The notes beneath the pieces are model-generated. The model was not told the origin of the DNA and searched no databases. It saw only the letters and a program-made list of their open reading frames with translations. Positions 1 to 7,920 of a DNA stretch of 64,000 bases are shown one piece after another (position 1 is the first letter of the stretch; each line of letters opens with the position of its first letter). A program made the translations under genes and the position numbers. Source of the DNA: JAZDOK01 sp043798715 (lineage in GTDB: Bacteria > Vulcanimicrobiota > JAZDOK01); NCBI GenBank assembly GCA_043798715.1, contig JAZDOK010000100.1, positions 62,001 to 126,000 on the forward strand. Direction: 5' to 3'.

Positions 1-1208
1 CCACTTATAACGAGCAAAAATACGAAAAAGACCTGCACCAGATGAAGGAAGCAAACATGAACGCGGTGCGGGTACATGCCCACGTCCTCCCTCAGGAATT
101 CTACGACGCCGCCGACAAGGAAGGGATGCTGGTCTGGGCCGACTTCCCTCTCCATTGGGGCACTTCCCCCTCCCTTTCCTTCATGTCGAAGGCCAGGGGG
201 CAATACCGCGAATTCATAGAGACGTACCGCAACCACCCATCCGTCTGGCTCTGGTGCGCCCACAACGAGCCGGTTCCCTACGACTTCCCCCTGGATTTCA
301 TGCTCGACCGGGATGCGGCCAAACTGGATCCCACCCGCGCGCACAAGCGGGAATCCTCCTTCTGGGGAGAGCATTTTTACCCGGGCTGGTATGATTTTCC
401 CTACGGCAAGAGTTACACGGACATCACCAAATTCAAACCGGTTCTCCCTTCGGAATTTGGAGCCCAGGCCATTCCGGCATCCATGAAGGATATAATCCCG
501 GAGGAAAAACAATGGCCAATCAGCAATAACGAGGAATTATGGAGTTTCCACGATTTCCAGACCGTCAATAACTACAAACACGTGGGCCGTCCGGAGGCTT
601 TCAAGGATATCGACGACTACATCGAAACCACCCAGAAATACCAGTACGATTATAATAAGTATGTCACGGAGTATTTCAGGCGGACCAAGTACCAGCCGAC
701 CGCCGGGCTCTACGGCTTCATGTTCAAGGAGTGCTGGCCCTCGGTTACCTGGGGGATTGTGGACTACAAGAATCGCCCCAAGATGGCTTTTGAGGCCATG
801 AAGAACTCCTTAAGTCCCACGCTGGCCAGCATCGAGTGGCATAAAACCAACTTCAAACCGGGAGAGACAGTCAAGGCCCCCATCTGGCTGGTCAACGACC
901 TGCCGGCCCTGAAGGACTCCAATCTTAAGTGGAAGGTCTACGAGGCCGGAGATGAAAAAAAGAAACCCATCCTTTCAGGCGAGTTAAGCCCCGAGGTGCC
1001 GGCGGATTCCTCGACCATGGCCCAGACGGTTGAATTCAAGATTCCCAAGGGGGCCAGGAAGGGTCAGAAGTGGATTCTGGATGTCTCCTGGAACGACGCC
1101 GGCGGGAAAAAACTTTCCCACAACGCCTACCAGTTCGGAGTGCCCAGCCCCACCAGCGGTCCCTTCCGTTACGAGCCTGTCAACCCGGAATACCCGCCTG
1201 CCGGATAG
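1..1208 (+). CDS. Glycoside hydrolase family 2 protein, C-terminal part (cut by window start)
   Basis: The reading frame is open from base 3, so the gene starts outside the window and about 402 C-terminal residues are present. The TIM-barrel core of GH2 enzymes is visible: a strand with NAVRVHAHV, then a DAADKEGMLVWADFP segment, the acid/base motif HNEP (Glu codon at 267-269) and the nucleophile motif PSEFGAQ (Glu codon at 453-455). Family members are retaining exo-glycosidases (beta-galactosidase, beta-mannosidase, beta-glucuronidase, exo-glucosaminidase); the substrate cannot be told from this half. A beta-sandwich-like tail follows from about base 830. Both catalytic glutamates are intact, so it is likely active. 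Confidence 0.85.
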   Translation, partial: TYNEQKYEKDLHQMKEANMNAVRVHAHVLPQEFYDAADKEGMLVWADFPLHWGTSPSLSFMSKARGQYREFIETYRNHPSVWLWCAHNEPVPYDFPLDFMLDRDAAKLDPTRAHKRESSFWGEHFYPGWYDFPYGKSYTDITKFKPVLPSEFGAQAIPASMKDIIPEEKQWPISNNEELWSFHDFQTVNNYKHVGRPEAFKDIDDYIETTQKYQYDYNKYVTEYFRRTKYQPTAGLYGFMFKECWPSVTWGIVDYKNRPKMAFEAMKNSLSPTLASIEWHKTNFKPGETVKAPIWLVNDLPALKDSNLKWKVYEAGDEKKKPILSGELSPEVPADSSTMAQTVEFKIPKGARKGQKWILDVSWNDAGGKKLSHNAYQFGVPSPTSGPFRYEPVNPEYPPAG

Positions 1209-1245
1209 ACGGGTACGATTGAACGAGACGAAAGGAATACTCCAG

Positions 1246-1530
1246 ATGATAGCAGCAACCAACCACAGGATCAAGATCGAGCGGCCCACTTCTGAGCGGC
1301 TTAAGGAGCTTGGGATTTCAAACTGGTATTCATGGGAATGCGAGCCTGATACTTTTGACTGGGAATATACCATGGAGGAAATGGCCTACTTCTTTGAAGG
1401 GCGGGTCAAAGTCAACACCCACTACGGGGAAGTTGAAATAAAAGCCGGCGACCTGGTGATATTCCCGGAGGGTCTCAAGTGCCAGTGGACGGTTCTGGAA
1501 AAAATACGCAAGGTCTATAAATTCGTCTGA
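1246..1530 (+). CDS. Small cupin-domain protein (ureidoglycine aminohydrolase-like cupin fold)
   Basis: A 94-residue protein that is essentially one cupin barrel, with YFFEGRVKVNT then a G-E-V-E-I-K-A-G-D-L-V-I-F-P-E-G stretch typical of the second cupin motif, followed by CQWTVLEKIRKVYKFV. Stand-alone cupins of this type (DUF861 group) often have no known substrate. The ATG at 1246 is chosen because AAAGGA lies about 9 nt upstream; the frame is open further upstream but that part overlaps the glycosidase gene. It lies 37 bp after the glycosidase and is probably co-transcribed, ending at a strong terminator. Function unknown beyond the fold. Confidence 0.75.
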   Translation: MIAATNHRIKIERPTSERLKELGISNWYSWECEPDTFDWEYTMEEMAYFFEGRVKVNTHYGEVEIKAGDLVIFPEGLKCQWTVLEKIRKVYKFV

Positions 1531-1551
1531 CAGCAGGGGCTGTGATAATCT

Positions 1552-1585
1552 AAAAAAACCCGGGCCGTAAGACCCGGGTTTTTTT
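1552..1585. terminator. Bidirectional rho-independent terminator
   Basis: Seven A, then CCCGGG, an 8-nt loop, CCCGGG and seven T. The arms are exact complements including the A/T tracts, so it works in both directions. It separates the plus-strand cupin gene from the convergent C11 protease gene. Confidence 0.9.
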
Positions 1586-1589
1586 GCGA

Positions 1590-1640
1590 GTAGGGGCGAT
1601 TAATTAATCGCCCCTACGGTTTTAATTGAATCGCCCCTAC
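1590..1640. repeat. REP-like palindrome plus third half-copy (TAGGGGCGA family)
   Basis: Bases 1590-1617 form a perfect 28-bp palindrome whose arms begin GTAGGGGCGATTAA; a further half-site AATCGCCCCTAC follows at 1629-1640. The same TCGCCCCTA word precedes both RAYT-transposase relics near 15.09 kb and 20.66 kb. RAYT enzymes are known to be linked to REP palindromes, so this is probably a REP sequence of the same family (inference). Confidence 0.6.
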
Positions 1641-1646
1641 TGATTT

Positions 1647-3524
1647 TTAACTGTAGGCTTTTTTCTCCTTCATTTCCTTGTCCACGGCGGCCAGCTTCTC
1701 GTCCACGCTCATTTTGCCGGCCTTCACGGTCTTGGCGATGCCCGTGGCCAGATTCACAACGGCTCTTCCGACACCGAGGCCCAGAACGACCATCGCAGCG
1801 GGGACGGCCACCGCGGTGGCCCCGGCCAGAAGGCTCCCGCAGAGGACGATTGAGCCGGCGCCGATGGCGGTGTCTACAATCCCGTTGGCGGCCAGTTTGG
1901 CTTTAATCTTGGGCCGGAAATGTTCGGTCACACCGGCGACGGCCGCTTTGACGCCTTTGTAGGCCCGCATGGCACCTCCGGCAATCCCGCCGACTGCGGC
2001 CACGGGTCCGGGGATGGGAATGGGGATCATCCCGCTTATCGGATACAGGGCCCAGGAAGCCTTGGTGGCCCCGCCGACAACGTTATATGCCTGTTCGTAG
2101 CCTTCAAACTGGACGAGAGGCAGGGCCTTCTCTATGACGGTCCGGACCTTGGGGTGATTTCCAAGCCAGTCCTTGTTAAGGGATACGGCTTGAAGCATTT
2201 CGTCCCACTTGGTGTCCTTGGCAAAGGAAGTTTCCTCATATCCGTGGGTTCCTCCGGAGGGAACGTTGTCAATCGCGTTCTTCCGGGGGAGGTCATGGCC
2301 GTAATCTTTCGGGATGTAGGCGGCCAAACCGGTGGAGTTCTCCATGACGTGTCCTGCATTGGATTGGGAAGCGTGTTCCTCCGCAATGACGGCGCCCTGG
2401 ACAGCGGCCTTAAGCTCCTCGGCCGCCTTCTTGATCTCAGGGCTATAATGGTCGGCTCCGGCGATGACCTTGGCAAAGTGGCCCAAGTCGCGGTGATCCA
2501 CGTAGGGTTCGGCGAACATGTCGCATTTCAGGAAGTTCTGAGTCTTGCCGATGTCGGCGCGGAGGTCCAGGAGGGCCTTCGGGTCTTCCTTCACGCGGTC
2601 CAGGAGCTTTCCGGCCAGGCTGTCGGCGGCGTTCTTGACGGCATCCATCTTGGAGAGGTCAATTGCCGACTGGGTGGGGGTGAACATGGTGGCGCCAAAC
2701 TGCTTCTGGGCCTCAAAGACATACAGCTTGGAAAGCTCTTCCGGAGTTACATCGCCCTTGGCCTTGATTCCGGCCTTAAGATCCTCCATGACCTTCTGCT
2801 GAGGAGTTGTGCCGGTGATACCGGGGATTGGAAGCAGCAGGCCCGCCTCGACTTCCTCGGAACCCACCATGTATCTGGCTCCATCCTTGAGCTCGTAGCC
2901 GACTTCCGCCATGCTCATCAGGCAGGCGTTGTAATCGAGAACGTCTATGGGTTTGCCAATCTTTTCCTTGACCGAGTTAAGGACTCCGGCCATTTCCTTG
3001 TTATCAATGATGTGTTTGGATTTGTCGTCAGTCATGGAGCCCATGAAGCCCGCGCCGTGATCCCAGGTTACAACGGCGTAGTGCTCGGCCGGGTAATTTT
3101 TCATACCCCAGTCCAGGAAATTCTGAAGGGTCTTGGGGTCCCCCATGTCCTTCTCACCGAGAACTTGCCCTCCCGGAATCATGGCTTTGGATTTCTGAAG
3201 CTCGGCCGGAAGGTCTTCCTTCTTCTTAAGAAGACCCATCTCGGCATCTTTACCCGTCTGGGAATACATTCCGACGAGGTTGACATTTTCGTCGGAACCG
3301 GACTTCTTGATACTATTGAAGGAGTGGGCGGCCATGGGCGCCAGATTATTGTTGCCATCGAAATAGAAGAGAACCGTCCATTTCTTTTTTTCGGCCGGCG
3401 TCGTGCCCAGGCTCACCTGGTCCCTGGGTTCGGCGGGCGCGGTTTCCTTCTTTGACTTGGCGTGCTTTTTGCCTCCCTGTACTCCCGATATCTGTTCAGG
3501 TACTCCCCCGATTTTATCTATCAC
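1647..3524 (-). CDS. Clostripain-family (C11) cysteine protease
   Basis: A 625-residue protein. The C11 fold shows as KKWTVLFYFDGNNNL (from residue 47), the catalytic histidine in TWDHGAGF (His156) and the catalytic cysteine in DYNACLMSMAEV (Cys201), followed by GSEEVEAG. About residues 500-600 are rich in Ala, Gly and Val and look membrane-prone or form a glycine-rich hydrophobic tail. The N-terminal 45 residues are polar and low in complexity, with no signal peptide. The start is GTG at 3524, fixed by a perfect AGGAGGT 7 nt upstream. Family members cleave after basic residues, usually outside the cell; here the export route is unclear. Confidence 0.85.
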   Translation of the reverse strand: MIDKIGGVPEQISGVQGGKKHAKSKKETAPAEPRDQVSLGTTPAEKKKWTVLFYFDGNNNLAPMAAHSFNSIKKSGSDENVNLVGMYSQTGKDAEMGLLKKKEDLPAELQKSKAMIPGGQVLGEKDMGDPKTLQNFLDWGMKNYPAEHYAVVTWDHGAGFMGSMTDDKSKHIIDNKEMAGVLNSVKEKIGKPIDVLDYNACLMSMAEVGYELKDGARYMVGSEEVEAGLLLPIPGITGTTPQQKVMEDLKAGIKAKGDVTPEELSKLYVFEAQKQFGATMFTPTQSAIDLSKMDAVKNAADSLAGKLLDRVKEDPKALLDLRADIGKTQNFLKCDMFAEPYVDHRDLGHFAKVIAGADHYSPEIKKAAEELKAAVQGAVIAEEHASQSNAGHVMENSTGLAAYIPKDYGHDLPRKNAIDNVPSGGTHGYEETSFAKDTKWDEMLQAVSLNKDWLGNHPKVRTVIEKALPLVQFEGYEQAYNVVGGATKASWALYPISGMIPIPIPGPVAAVGGIAGGAMRAYKGVKAAVAGVTEHFRPKIKAKLAANGIVDTAIGAGSIVLCGSLLAGATAVAVPAAMVVLGLGVGRAVVNLATGIAKTVKAGKMSVDEKLAAVDKEMKEKKAYS

Positions 3525-3659
3525 GCTGCATACCTCCTGAAATGAAATCAGACTACCTCTTATTATGAAATATACGCGCTGTTTTGTAAAGTGGGATATG
3601 TTACAAAAATGTTAACAAATATATAAGCTATCATATAAACTATCAGCTGCCGGCTTTTT

Positions 3660-4352
3660 TTAAGGAAGGAGCTTGAGCAATTCATCCAGGCTTTTTATGC
3701 AGTGGTTTTGTCCGCCGGCGGGGCGGCCCCGCCGGTCAATAAGCACGGCCTGCATTCCCAGACGCCGGGCCGGGAGGTAGTCGTTCTCAAAGCTGTCACC
3801 AACGTGCAGGGCTTCTGACGGCTGCACCCGGGCCAGGTGGAGAGCCTTAAGAAAAATTTCGGGGGCGGGTTTTTCTATGCCGAGGTGGGCGGAGATGACG
3901 ATATGATCAAAAAATTCCGCCGCTTTAAGCTCCTTTAAGCGCGAGAGGAGCCAGCCTTCCCAGTTCGAGATCATTCCCAGGATTAAACCCCGGGACTTGA
4001 TTTCTTTCAGGGCCGGAAGTACATCCGGGTAGAGAGCGTATCTCTCGGGCCTGGCAAAGATGATTACCAGTTCTTCACAGAGATCGGGGCGGGGCTTTTC
4101 TCCCAGTTCTTCCAGAAGGTGGCGGAAATATTTGAGCCAGAAGAGGCGGGCGCCTTCCTCAGATAGGGTGAAGGGGGTGGGAGGGCTGGAGGCCGATTTC
4201 CAGGCGGAGCTTTCCGCCTGGGCGACGCTTTCGGGATTAAGGGAGCATCCGGCGTCATTGCAGATGTCACAGAAAATTTCCTCAAAGGAGGGATGCGGCT
4301 GAATAAGGGTGTAGCCTGCATCGAAAAAAATTGCTCGTATCGGAACTATGAT
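3660..4352 (-). CDS. HAD-superfamily hydrolase with no canonical start codon
   Basis: The open frame between stop codons runs from 4352 down to 3660, about 230 residues. It holds a full HAD layout: nucleophile motif FFDAGYTL (Asp codon 4320-4322), motif II around MISNWEG (from 3974), motif III lysine in GIEKPAPEIF and motif IV GDSFENDYLPARRLGM. An AAGGAG ribosome-binding site (about 4363-4368) lies 8 nt before codon 4350-4352 (ATC, then ATA), but no ATG, GTG or TTG occurs between the upstream stop and the nucleophile. The first ATG, at 3974, would remove the nucleophile. Either a rare AUC/AUA start is used or the start codon is mutated. Substrate unknown; phosphatase likely. Confidence 0.75.
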   Translation of the reverse strand: MIVPIRAIFFDAGYTLIQPHPSFEEIFCDICNDAGCSLNPESVAQAESSAWKSASSPPTPFTLSEEGARLFWLKYFRHLLEELGEKPRPDLCEELVIIFARPERYALYPDVLPALKEIKSRGLILGMISNWEGWLLSRLKELKAAEFFDHIVISAHLGIEKPAPEIFLKALHLARVQPSEALHVGDSFENDYLPARRLGMQAVLIDRRGRPAGGQNHCIKSLDELLKLLP

Positions 4353-4404
4353 TTATTATTCTCCTTTTCTTCGGCTGCTGAAAGGGACTGAGGAATACGG
4401 ATCT

Positions 4405-5400
4405 TCAGGGGATGGCCACCTTGCCTTTTAGATCTTTAAAAGTCTTGATGAGAAGTGTTGTTCCTTCGGTCCAGAGCCTATTATGTTCCTCCATTTTTTT
4501 TGCGTCAAGAGGGAACTGGGTCATGATATCACAGGAATTGTAGATAGTGTTGAAGGCGGCCACTATCAGTTGCTGTTCGATCGGAAAAAATCTCTTCAGC
4601 GTGCTGTGGCCCTGAACTCTGGCGATGCAGTCTCTGCAGAATTTCATGACCGCCCGGGGAGCATCTTTCATAGTCGGGATGCTGTCCATAGCCGCGTTGA
4701 ATTTTTTTTCAAGGTCCGTGACGAGGATATTTATCTCCACCTTGTCGTAAAGCGCCATGGAATCTACGGACTGGGCCGTTATGGATTCTTGGGTCATGGA
4801 TGAGGATGGAGAAAGAAAGTTATTGATGAGTGGCATGGACAGGTCCTGCGCCGATTCAGACGACTGTGGATTGTTTGGGATGGCGGCGTTGAAGGGGGAA
4901 AGGAGGGGCGACTTGGCCGGATCCAAGGCGGCTCCCGGCTGGTTGGAAAATGGCGAAGGCTGGCTCGGGAGGCCGGCCATGGGCGAAGGGAAGACCGGGT
5001 CGTTGTAGGCGGGTGTGGAATAGGCAGGTGCGGAAGGTGGGGCGGTCTTGATTTCCAGGGTGTAGGTTTTCCCGTCATATAAATAGCTTAATTTTGCCCG
5101 GGCGGCCAACATCTTGACGAGAGCATAATCCTGCCCGTTTCTCCGGATGACCTTAACCGCCGCCTCTTCCCCATTGACGAACCAGGTTCCGCTGCTCGCC
5201 TCGTAATGGATGGGGACTTTGAGCACATCCAGGAGATCGGAAACAGGCATGTAGATTTCGTTGTTGACAACCAGTTTTTCGCCGGGGATTTCCTTCTCAT
5301 CGACGATCACAGTCGGCTGATGGCTCTTCTGCGCCCAGGCGCTCCCGGATCCGAAAAGCACTAAGACCACAAGGCATAAATAGTAAAATATCTTTTTCAT
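4405..5400 (-). CDS. Secreted protein with copper-amine-oxidase-N-like stalk domain
   Basis: A 331-residue protein with a clear signal peptide (KKIFYYLCLVVLVLFGSGSAWA). Residues about 30-115 resemble the copper amine oxidase N-terminal 'stalk' repeat: VVNNEIYMPVSDLLDVLKVPIHYE then YALVKMLAARAKLSYLYDGKTYTLEI. A Pro/Ser-rich linker (about 115-200) leads to a helical C-terminal domain with VLVTDL-type heptads and paired cysteines (FCRDCIA). Stalk domains occur as surface or periplasmic modules in many bacteria. The helical domain is not one I recognise. The HAD gene lies about 50 bp downstream on the same strand. Confidence 0.7.
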   Translation of the reverse strand: MKKIFYYLCLVVLVLFGSGSAWAQKSHQPTVIVDEKEIPGEKLVVNNEIYMPVSDLLDVLKVPIHYEASSGTWFVNGEEAAVKVIRRNGQDYALVKMLAARAKLSYLYDGKTYTLEIKTAPPSAPAYSTPAYNDPVFPSPMAGLPSQPSPFSNQPGAALDPAKSPLLSPFNAAIPNNPQSSESAQDLSMPLINNFLSPSSSMTQESITAQSVDSMALYDKVEINILVTDLEKKFNAAMDSIPTMKDAPRAVMKFCRDCIARVQGHSTLKRFFPIEQQLIVAAFNTIYNSCDIMTQFPLDAKKMEEHNRLWTEGTTLLIKTFKDLKGKVAIP

Positions 5401-5430
5401 GTTTCTTCCTCCGCGGCCTTCTCTCCGATG

Positions 5431-6216
5431 CTAATACTGGTAGTTGAGAGAAAATAACGGGCCCTGGTAGGTAAAATTCATCTCATTTTGGCCTTCCGCG
5501 GCTGAAATCCTGGCATAACGATAATCGGCTCCCACGCTCCAGCCTGGAAGAAAATAGTAACGTGTCCCCGCGTATAATTCCATATGGCTCCCCCGGACTC
5601 CTCCAGTGTTGGCAAGGGAAGTGGAAAAGCGCCCCTGGAGGCACCAGTTTTCAGCGACGAAAAACCGTCCGCGAAGGCCCGCCTCAAGCAGAAATGGCTG
5701 AAGGCGCAGGGAAGCGGCTTTCCCTTCGAAAGCCGACATGTGCAGATCGAAATCGTCCCCGCGGGCGCCGACGAAGCAGAATAAATCCCCTCTCTCCCAG
5801 CCGGCGATCGCCCGCTCGAAAGAAAGTTCCAGCATTCTGCTCTTTAGAGAGCCCAGTACGCTCTCCCCCGGCAGAAAAGAGGTGCCGCTCAAAGAGATCG
5901 TGCGTTTGAGATTAACGGTGTTTTCGTTCGTAAGTCCCCAGTAGGAGAGCCTGAGGGCGTTGCGGCCCCAGGTGTATTGGGCGGCGCCGGAGAGAGAGTT
6001 GGAGCCTTTCAGGCCGAGGTCGCCCAGAATGTCCAGGCCGCCCGCAGCATTGCTGAGGCTCCCGCTGGTTTGGGAAAGCCAGAACTCCAGTTCCAGCTTG
6101 AAACCAGGTTCATCCCAGAAAATGCCTTCCGCGGAGACGGAAGAAAAGCACCCCAGGATAAGCAGGCAGACGATCGCCAGAAGGAAAGCTTGTTTTACTG
6201 CGTTGACGGAAAACAC
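5431..6216 (-). CDS. Probable outer-membrane beta-barrel protein
   Basis: A 261-residue protein with a signal peptide (AFLLAIVCLLILGCFSSVSA) and then alternating polar/hydrophobic strands with turns (LELEFWLSQTSGSLSNAAGG, YTWGRNALRLSYWG, RYYFLPGWSVGADYRYARIS). It ends FSLNYQY, an aromatic C-terminus as expected for BAM-inserted barrels. The start is GTG at 6216, one base after the stop of the nucleoside kinase, so the two are coupled. It is consistent with a diderm envelope. No specific family recognised; an alternative is a small porin or an adhesion barrel. Confidence 0.65.
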   Translation of the reverse strand: MFSVNAVKQAFLLAIVCLLILGCFSSVSAEGIFWDEPGFKLELEFWLSQTSGSLSNAAGGLDILGDLGLKGSNSLSGAAQYTWGRNALRLSYWGLTNENTVNLKRTISLSGTSFLPGESVLGSLKSRMLELSFERAIAGWERGDLFCFVGARGDDFDLHMSAFEGKAASLRLQPFLLEAGLRGRFFVAENWCLQGRFSTSLANTGGVRGSHMELYAGTRYYFLPGWSVGADYRYARISAAEGQNEMNFTYQGPLFSLNYQY

Positions 6217-6217
6217 T

Positions 6218-6946
6218 CTAGCCGCTGAATATCTCCGCCTTGAGCCACTCCTGATTGTGGTTGGCGTGGATCAAGGGGAGCATGGATTTTAGTTTGGTCA
6301 GGCCGATGGCGGTACTGGGCAGGTCATTGCTCATTACCTTGGTGTGGATGGCCCTGAAAAAGAGGAACCAGTCCGGGTGGAGGTCGCAGGTAAGATCCAG
6401 GTCGTCGGTCTCGACTATCAATTTCTTGTAGGGATACTGCTCGATCCACTCCTCATAGCTATCCAGGAGCATCTCGAGGTAACCCCGATCAATGTCCTTT
6501 TCCATGTTCCGGGCCCTCTTGGCGATCCGGTAGCAGAGGGTGTCCAGAGAGGCTCTCAGGTAGATCATCAGTTCCGGGGGCTTGAGGATATTGGTCAGAA
6601 TCTGGAAGTGGGGAAGATAGGTGCGGAAATAGTCGTCATCATCCATTTCTCCCCGCAGGTTGAGCACCTTGGCGAAGATGGCGTCCTCATAGATGGAGCG
6701 GTCCGCTATGATGTCCTTGCCGCTCATGACGGTGCGGTAGTGCTTGTTGAAGCGATCCCAGAGGAAGAAAGACTGGGTTCTGAAGGCATACTCCCCGGGA
6801 TTTTTATAGAATTTTTCCAGGTATGGGTGCCCCTCGACCGTCTCAAAAAGGGGCTCATACCCGGAGATTTGAGAATAAATTCTGGTGACGGTTGATTTTC
6901 CTGCGCCGATGGCTCCGCTGACCACTATAAACATGAATCGGTTCAC
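6218..6946 (-). CDS. Deoxynucleoside kinase (dAdo/dGuo kinase family)
   Basis: A 242-residue cytosolic kinase that phosphorylates deoxynucleosides with ATP in salvage. Visible motifs are the P-loop GAIGAGKST (residues 11-19), the substrate-binding DRSIYED (82-88), IYLRASLDT, and a LID arginine segment RIAKRARNMEKDID. The length fits bacterial dCK/dGK-type enzymes. The start ATG at 6946 follows AGAGGTG. It is followed directly by the beta-barrel gene. The window also encodes a nucleoside-binding lipoprotein and a CNT transporter (32.5-35 kb), so the cell is equipped to take up and salvage nucleosides. Exact base preference cannot be read. Confidence 0.85.
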   Translation of the reverse strand: MNRFMFIVVSGAIGAGKSTVTRIYSQISGYEPLFETVEGHPYLEKFYKNPGEYAFRTQSFFLWDRFNKHYRTVMSGKDIIADRSIYEDAIFAKVLNLRGEMDDDDYFRTYLPHFQILTNILKPPELMIYLRASLDTLCYRIAKRARNMEKDIDRGYLEMLLDSYEEWIEQYPYKKLIVETDDLDLTCDLHPDWFLFFRAIHTKVMSNDLPSTAIGLTKLKSMLPLIHANHNQEWLKAEIFSG

Positions 6947-7117
6947 CTCTCAATAAAAAATGACATTCACTCTTTCGATCCTTCAAGATCGTTTTCCTGC
7001 AGGAAGAACGAAAACCGTCAGGGTGTAAAAATGTTGAAACGGCGCTGTTTTTCACGATCAGGACGCCGGGATGCAGATCCGCAAAGGAGGAAATTTATTT
7101 TTTGCGCCTTCCGGCCT

Positions 7118-7885
7118 TTATTCAAGCCGAAGAGCCGATATTCCGACGCAGCACCCCAGGGCCCCGTTGTGAAAGGGGAGAGGAGGAACGATAACCTGCA
7201 TGCCTCTCTCGCGGATGAGAATTGCCCGTAGAGCCTCATTGGAAGCGGTACCGCCGACAAATACGAGGGGGGCGGAAGGGAAGGCGGAGAGCATCGGGGC
7301 GATTCTTTTTATGATGCTGTGGTTGACGCCTGCGGCCAGGCGCGGGAGGGGCACTCCCTCCGCGATTTTCCCGATGATTTCGGACTCTGAGAAGATCGCA
7401 CAGGTGGAGGAGAGCTCGACGGGGTCCTCCCGGTAATTTCCCAGCTCCGCAAAATCCATACCCAGGGCGGAGGCCATGGCCTCGAGATATTTTCCCGAGG
7501 AGGCCGCGCAGCGATCATTAGTCCTGAAATCGGCCATGCGGCCGTCCTGAACCCGGATCAGTTTGGTGTCTTGACCGCCGATGTCCAGGAGAAGAAAGTC
7601 ATGAAGGCGCGTCTGAAATATGGCCCCGAGGACGTGTGCTTTAAGTTCGAGCAGGGCCGCGCCCCCCGCAAGAGGGAAACGGCCTCTTCCGTAGCCGGTG
7701 ACGGCTGTTTCTTGCGGCTCCTTCATGCCGAGCTTTTCCAGGTCCAGGCTGAGAGCTTCTCCCTCCCTGCGGCAGAAATTCCGGTAGAAGAGGGGGGTGT
7801 CGTAGAGACGGGTTTCCACTACCCGGCCGTCTTCGGTCAGGACTAGTTTGACCGCCCGGCTGCCCAGGTCAATTCCGCATTCCAT
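7118..7885 (-). CDS. CoA-substrate-specific enzyme activase (BcrAD/BadFG, HgdC-like ATPase)
   Basis: A 255-residue ASKHA-fold ATPase. It shows the phosphate-1 motif GIDLGSRAVKLV (residues 4-15), DIGGQDTKLI (101-110), and the two cysteines that in the family bind a bridging [4Fe-4S] cluster in the homodimer (Cys126 in NDRCAASSGKYLE and Cys162 in CAIFSESEII). The phosphate-2 motif VFVGGTASN is near the end. HgdC-type activators drive electrons into 2-hydroxyacyl-CoA dehydratases or benzoyl-CoA reductases. No dehydratase subunit is next to it, so the partner must be elsewhere. It lies just 8 bp downstream... on the low-coordinate side of gltX, same strand, as a downstream gene. Confidence 0.85.
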   Translation of the reverse strand: MECGIDLGSRAVKLVLTEDGRVVETRLYDTPLFYRNFCRREGEALSLDLEKLGMKEPQETAVTGYGRGRFPLAGGAALLELKAHVLGAIFQTRLHDFLLLDIGGQDTKLIRVQDGRMADFRTNDRCAASSGKYLEAMASALGMDFAELGNYREDPVELSSTCAIFSESEIIGKIAEGVPLPRLAAGVNHSIIKRIAPMLSAFPSAPLVFVGGTASNEALRAILIRERGMQVIVPPLPFHNGALGCCVGISALRLE

Positions 7886-7890
7886 GAATG

Positions 7891-7920
7891 AGCTCAGTTG
7901 TCGGCTGTCAACTGACAGCT
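7891..7920. repeat. Short interspersed repeat, AGTTGTCGGCTGTCAACTGACAG type
   Basis: An imperfect palindromic run of GTTGTC/GACAAC and CTGTCA/TGACAG words. Similar sequence occurs at 12621-12650, with shorter traces at about 3641-3655 and 27947-27960. Here it forms the 3' end of gltX. Confidence 0.45.

Noticed and set aside
1030..1245. N-terminal extension of the cupin gene
   Set aside because: Overlaps the glycosidase end out of frame; ATG 1246 has a proper ribosome site.
1920..3455. 511-codon plus-strand open frame
   Set aside because: Lies wholly antisense to the C11 protease, has no ribosome site and no recognisable motif; it is a by-product of GC-rich codon use.
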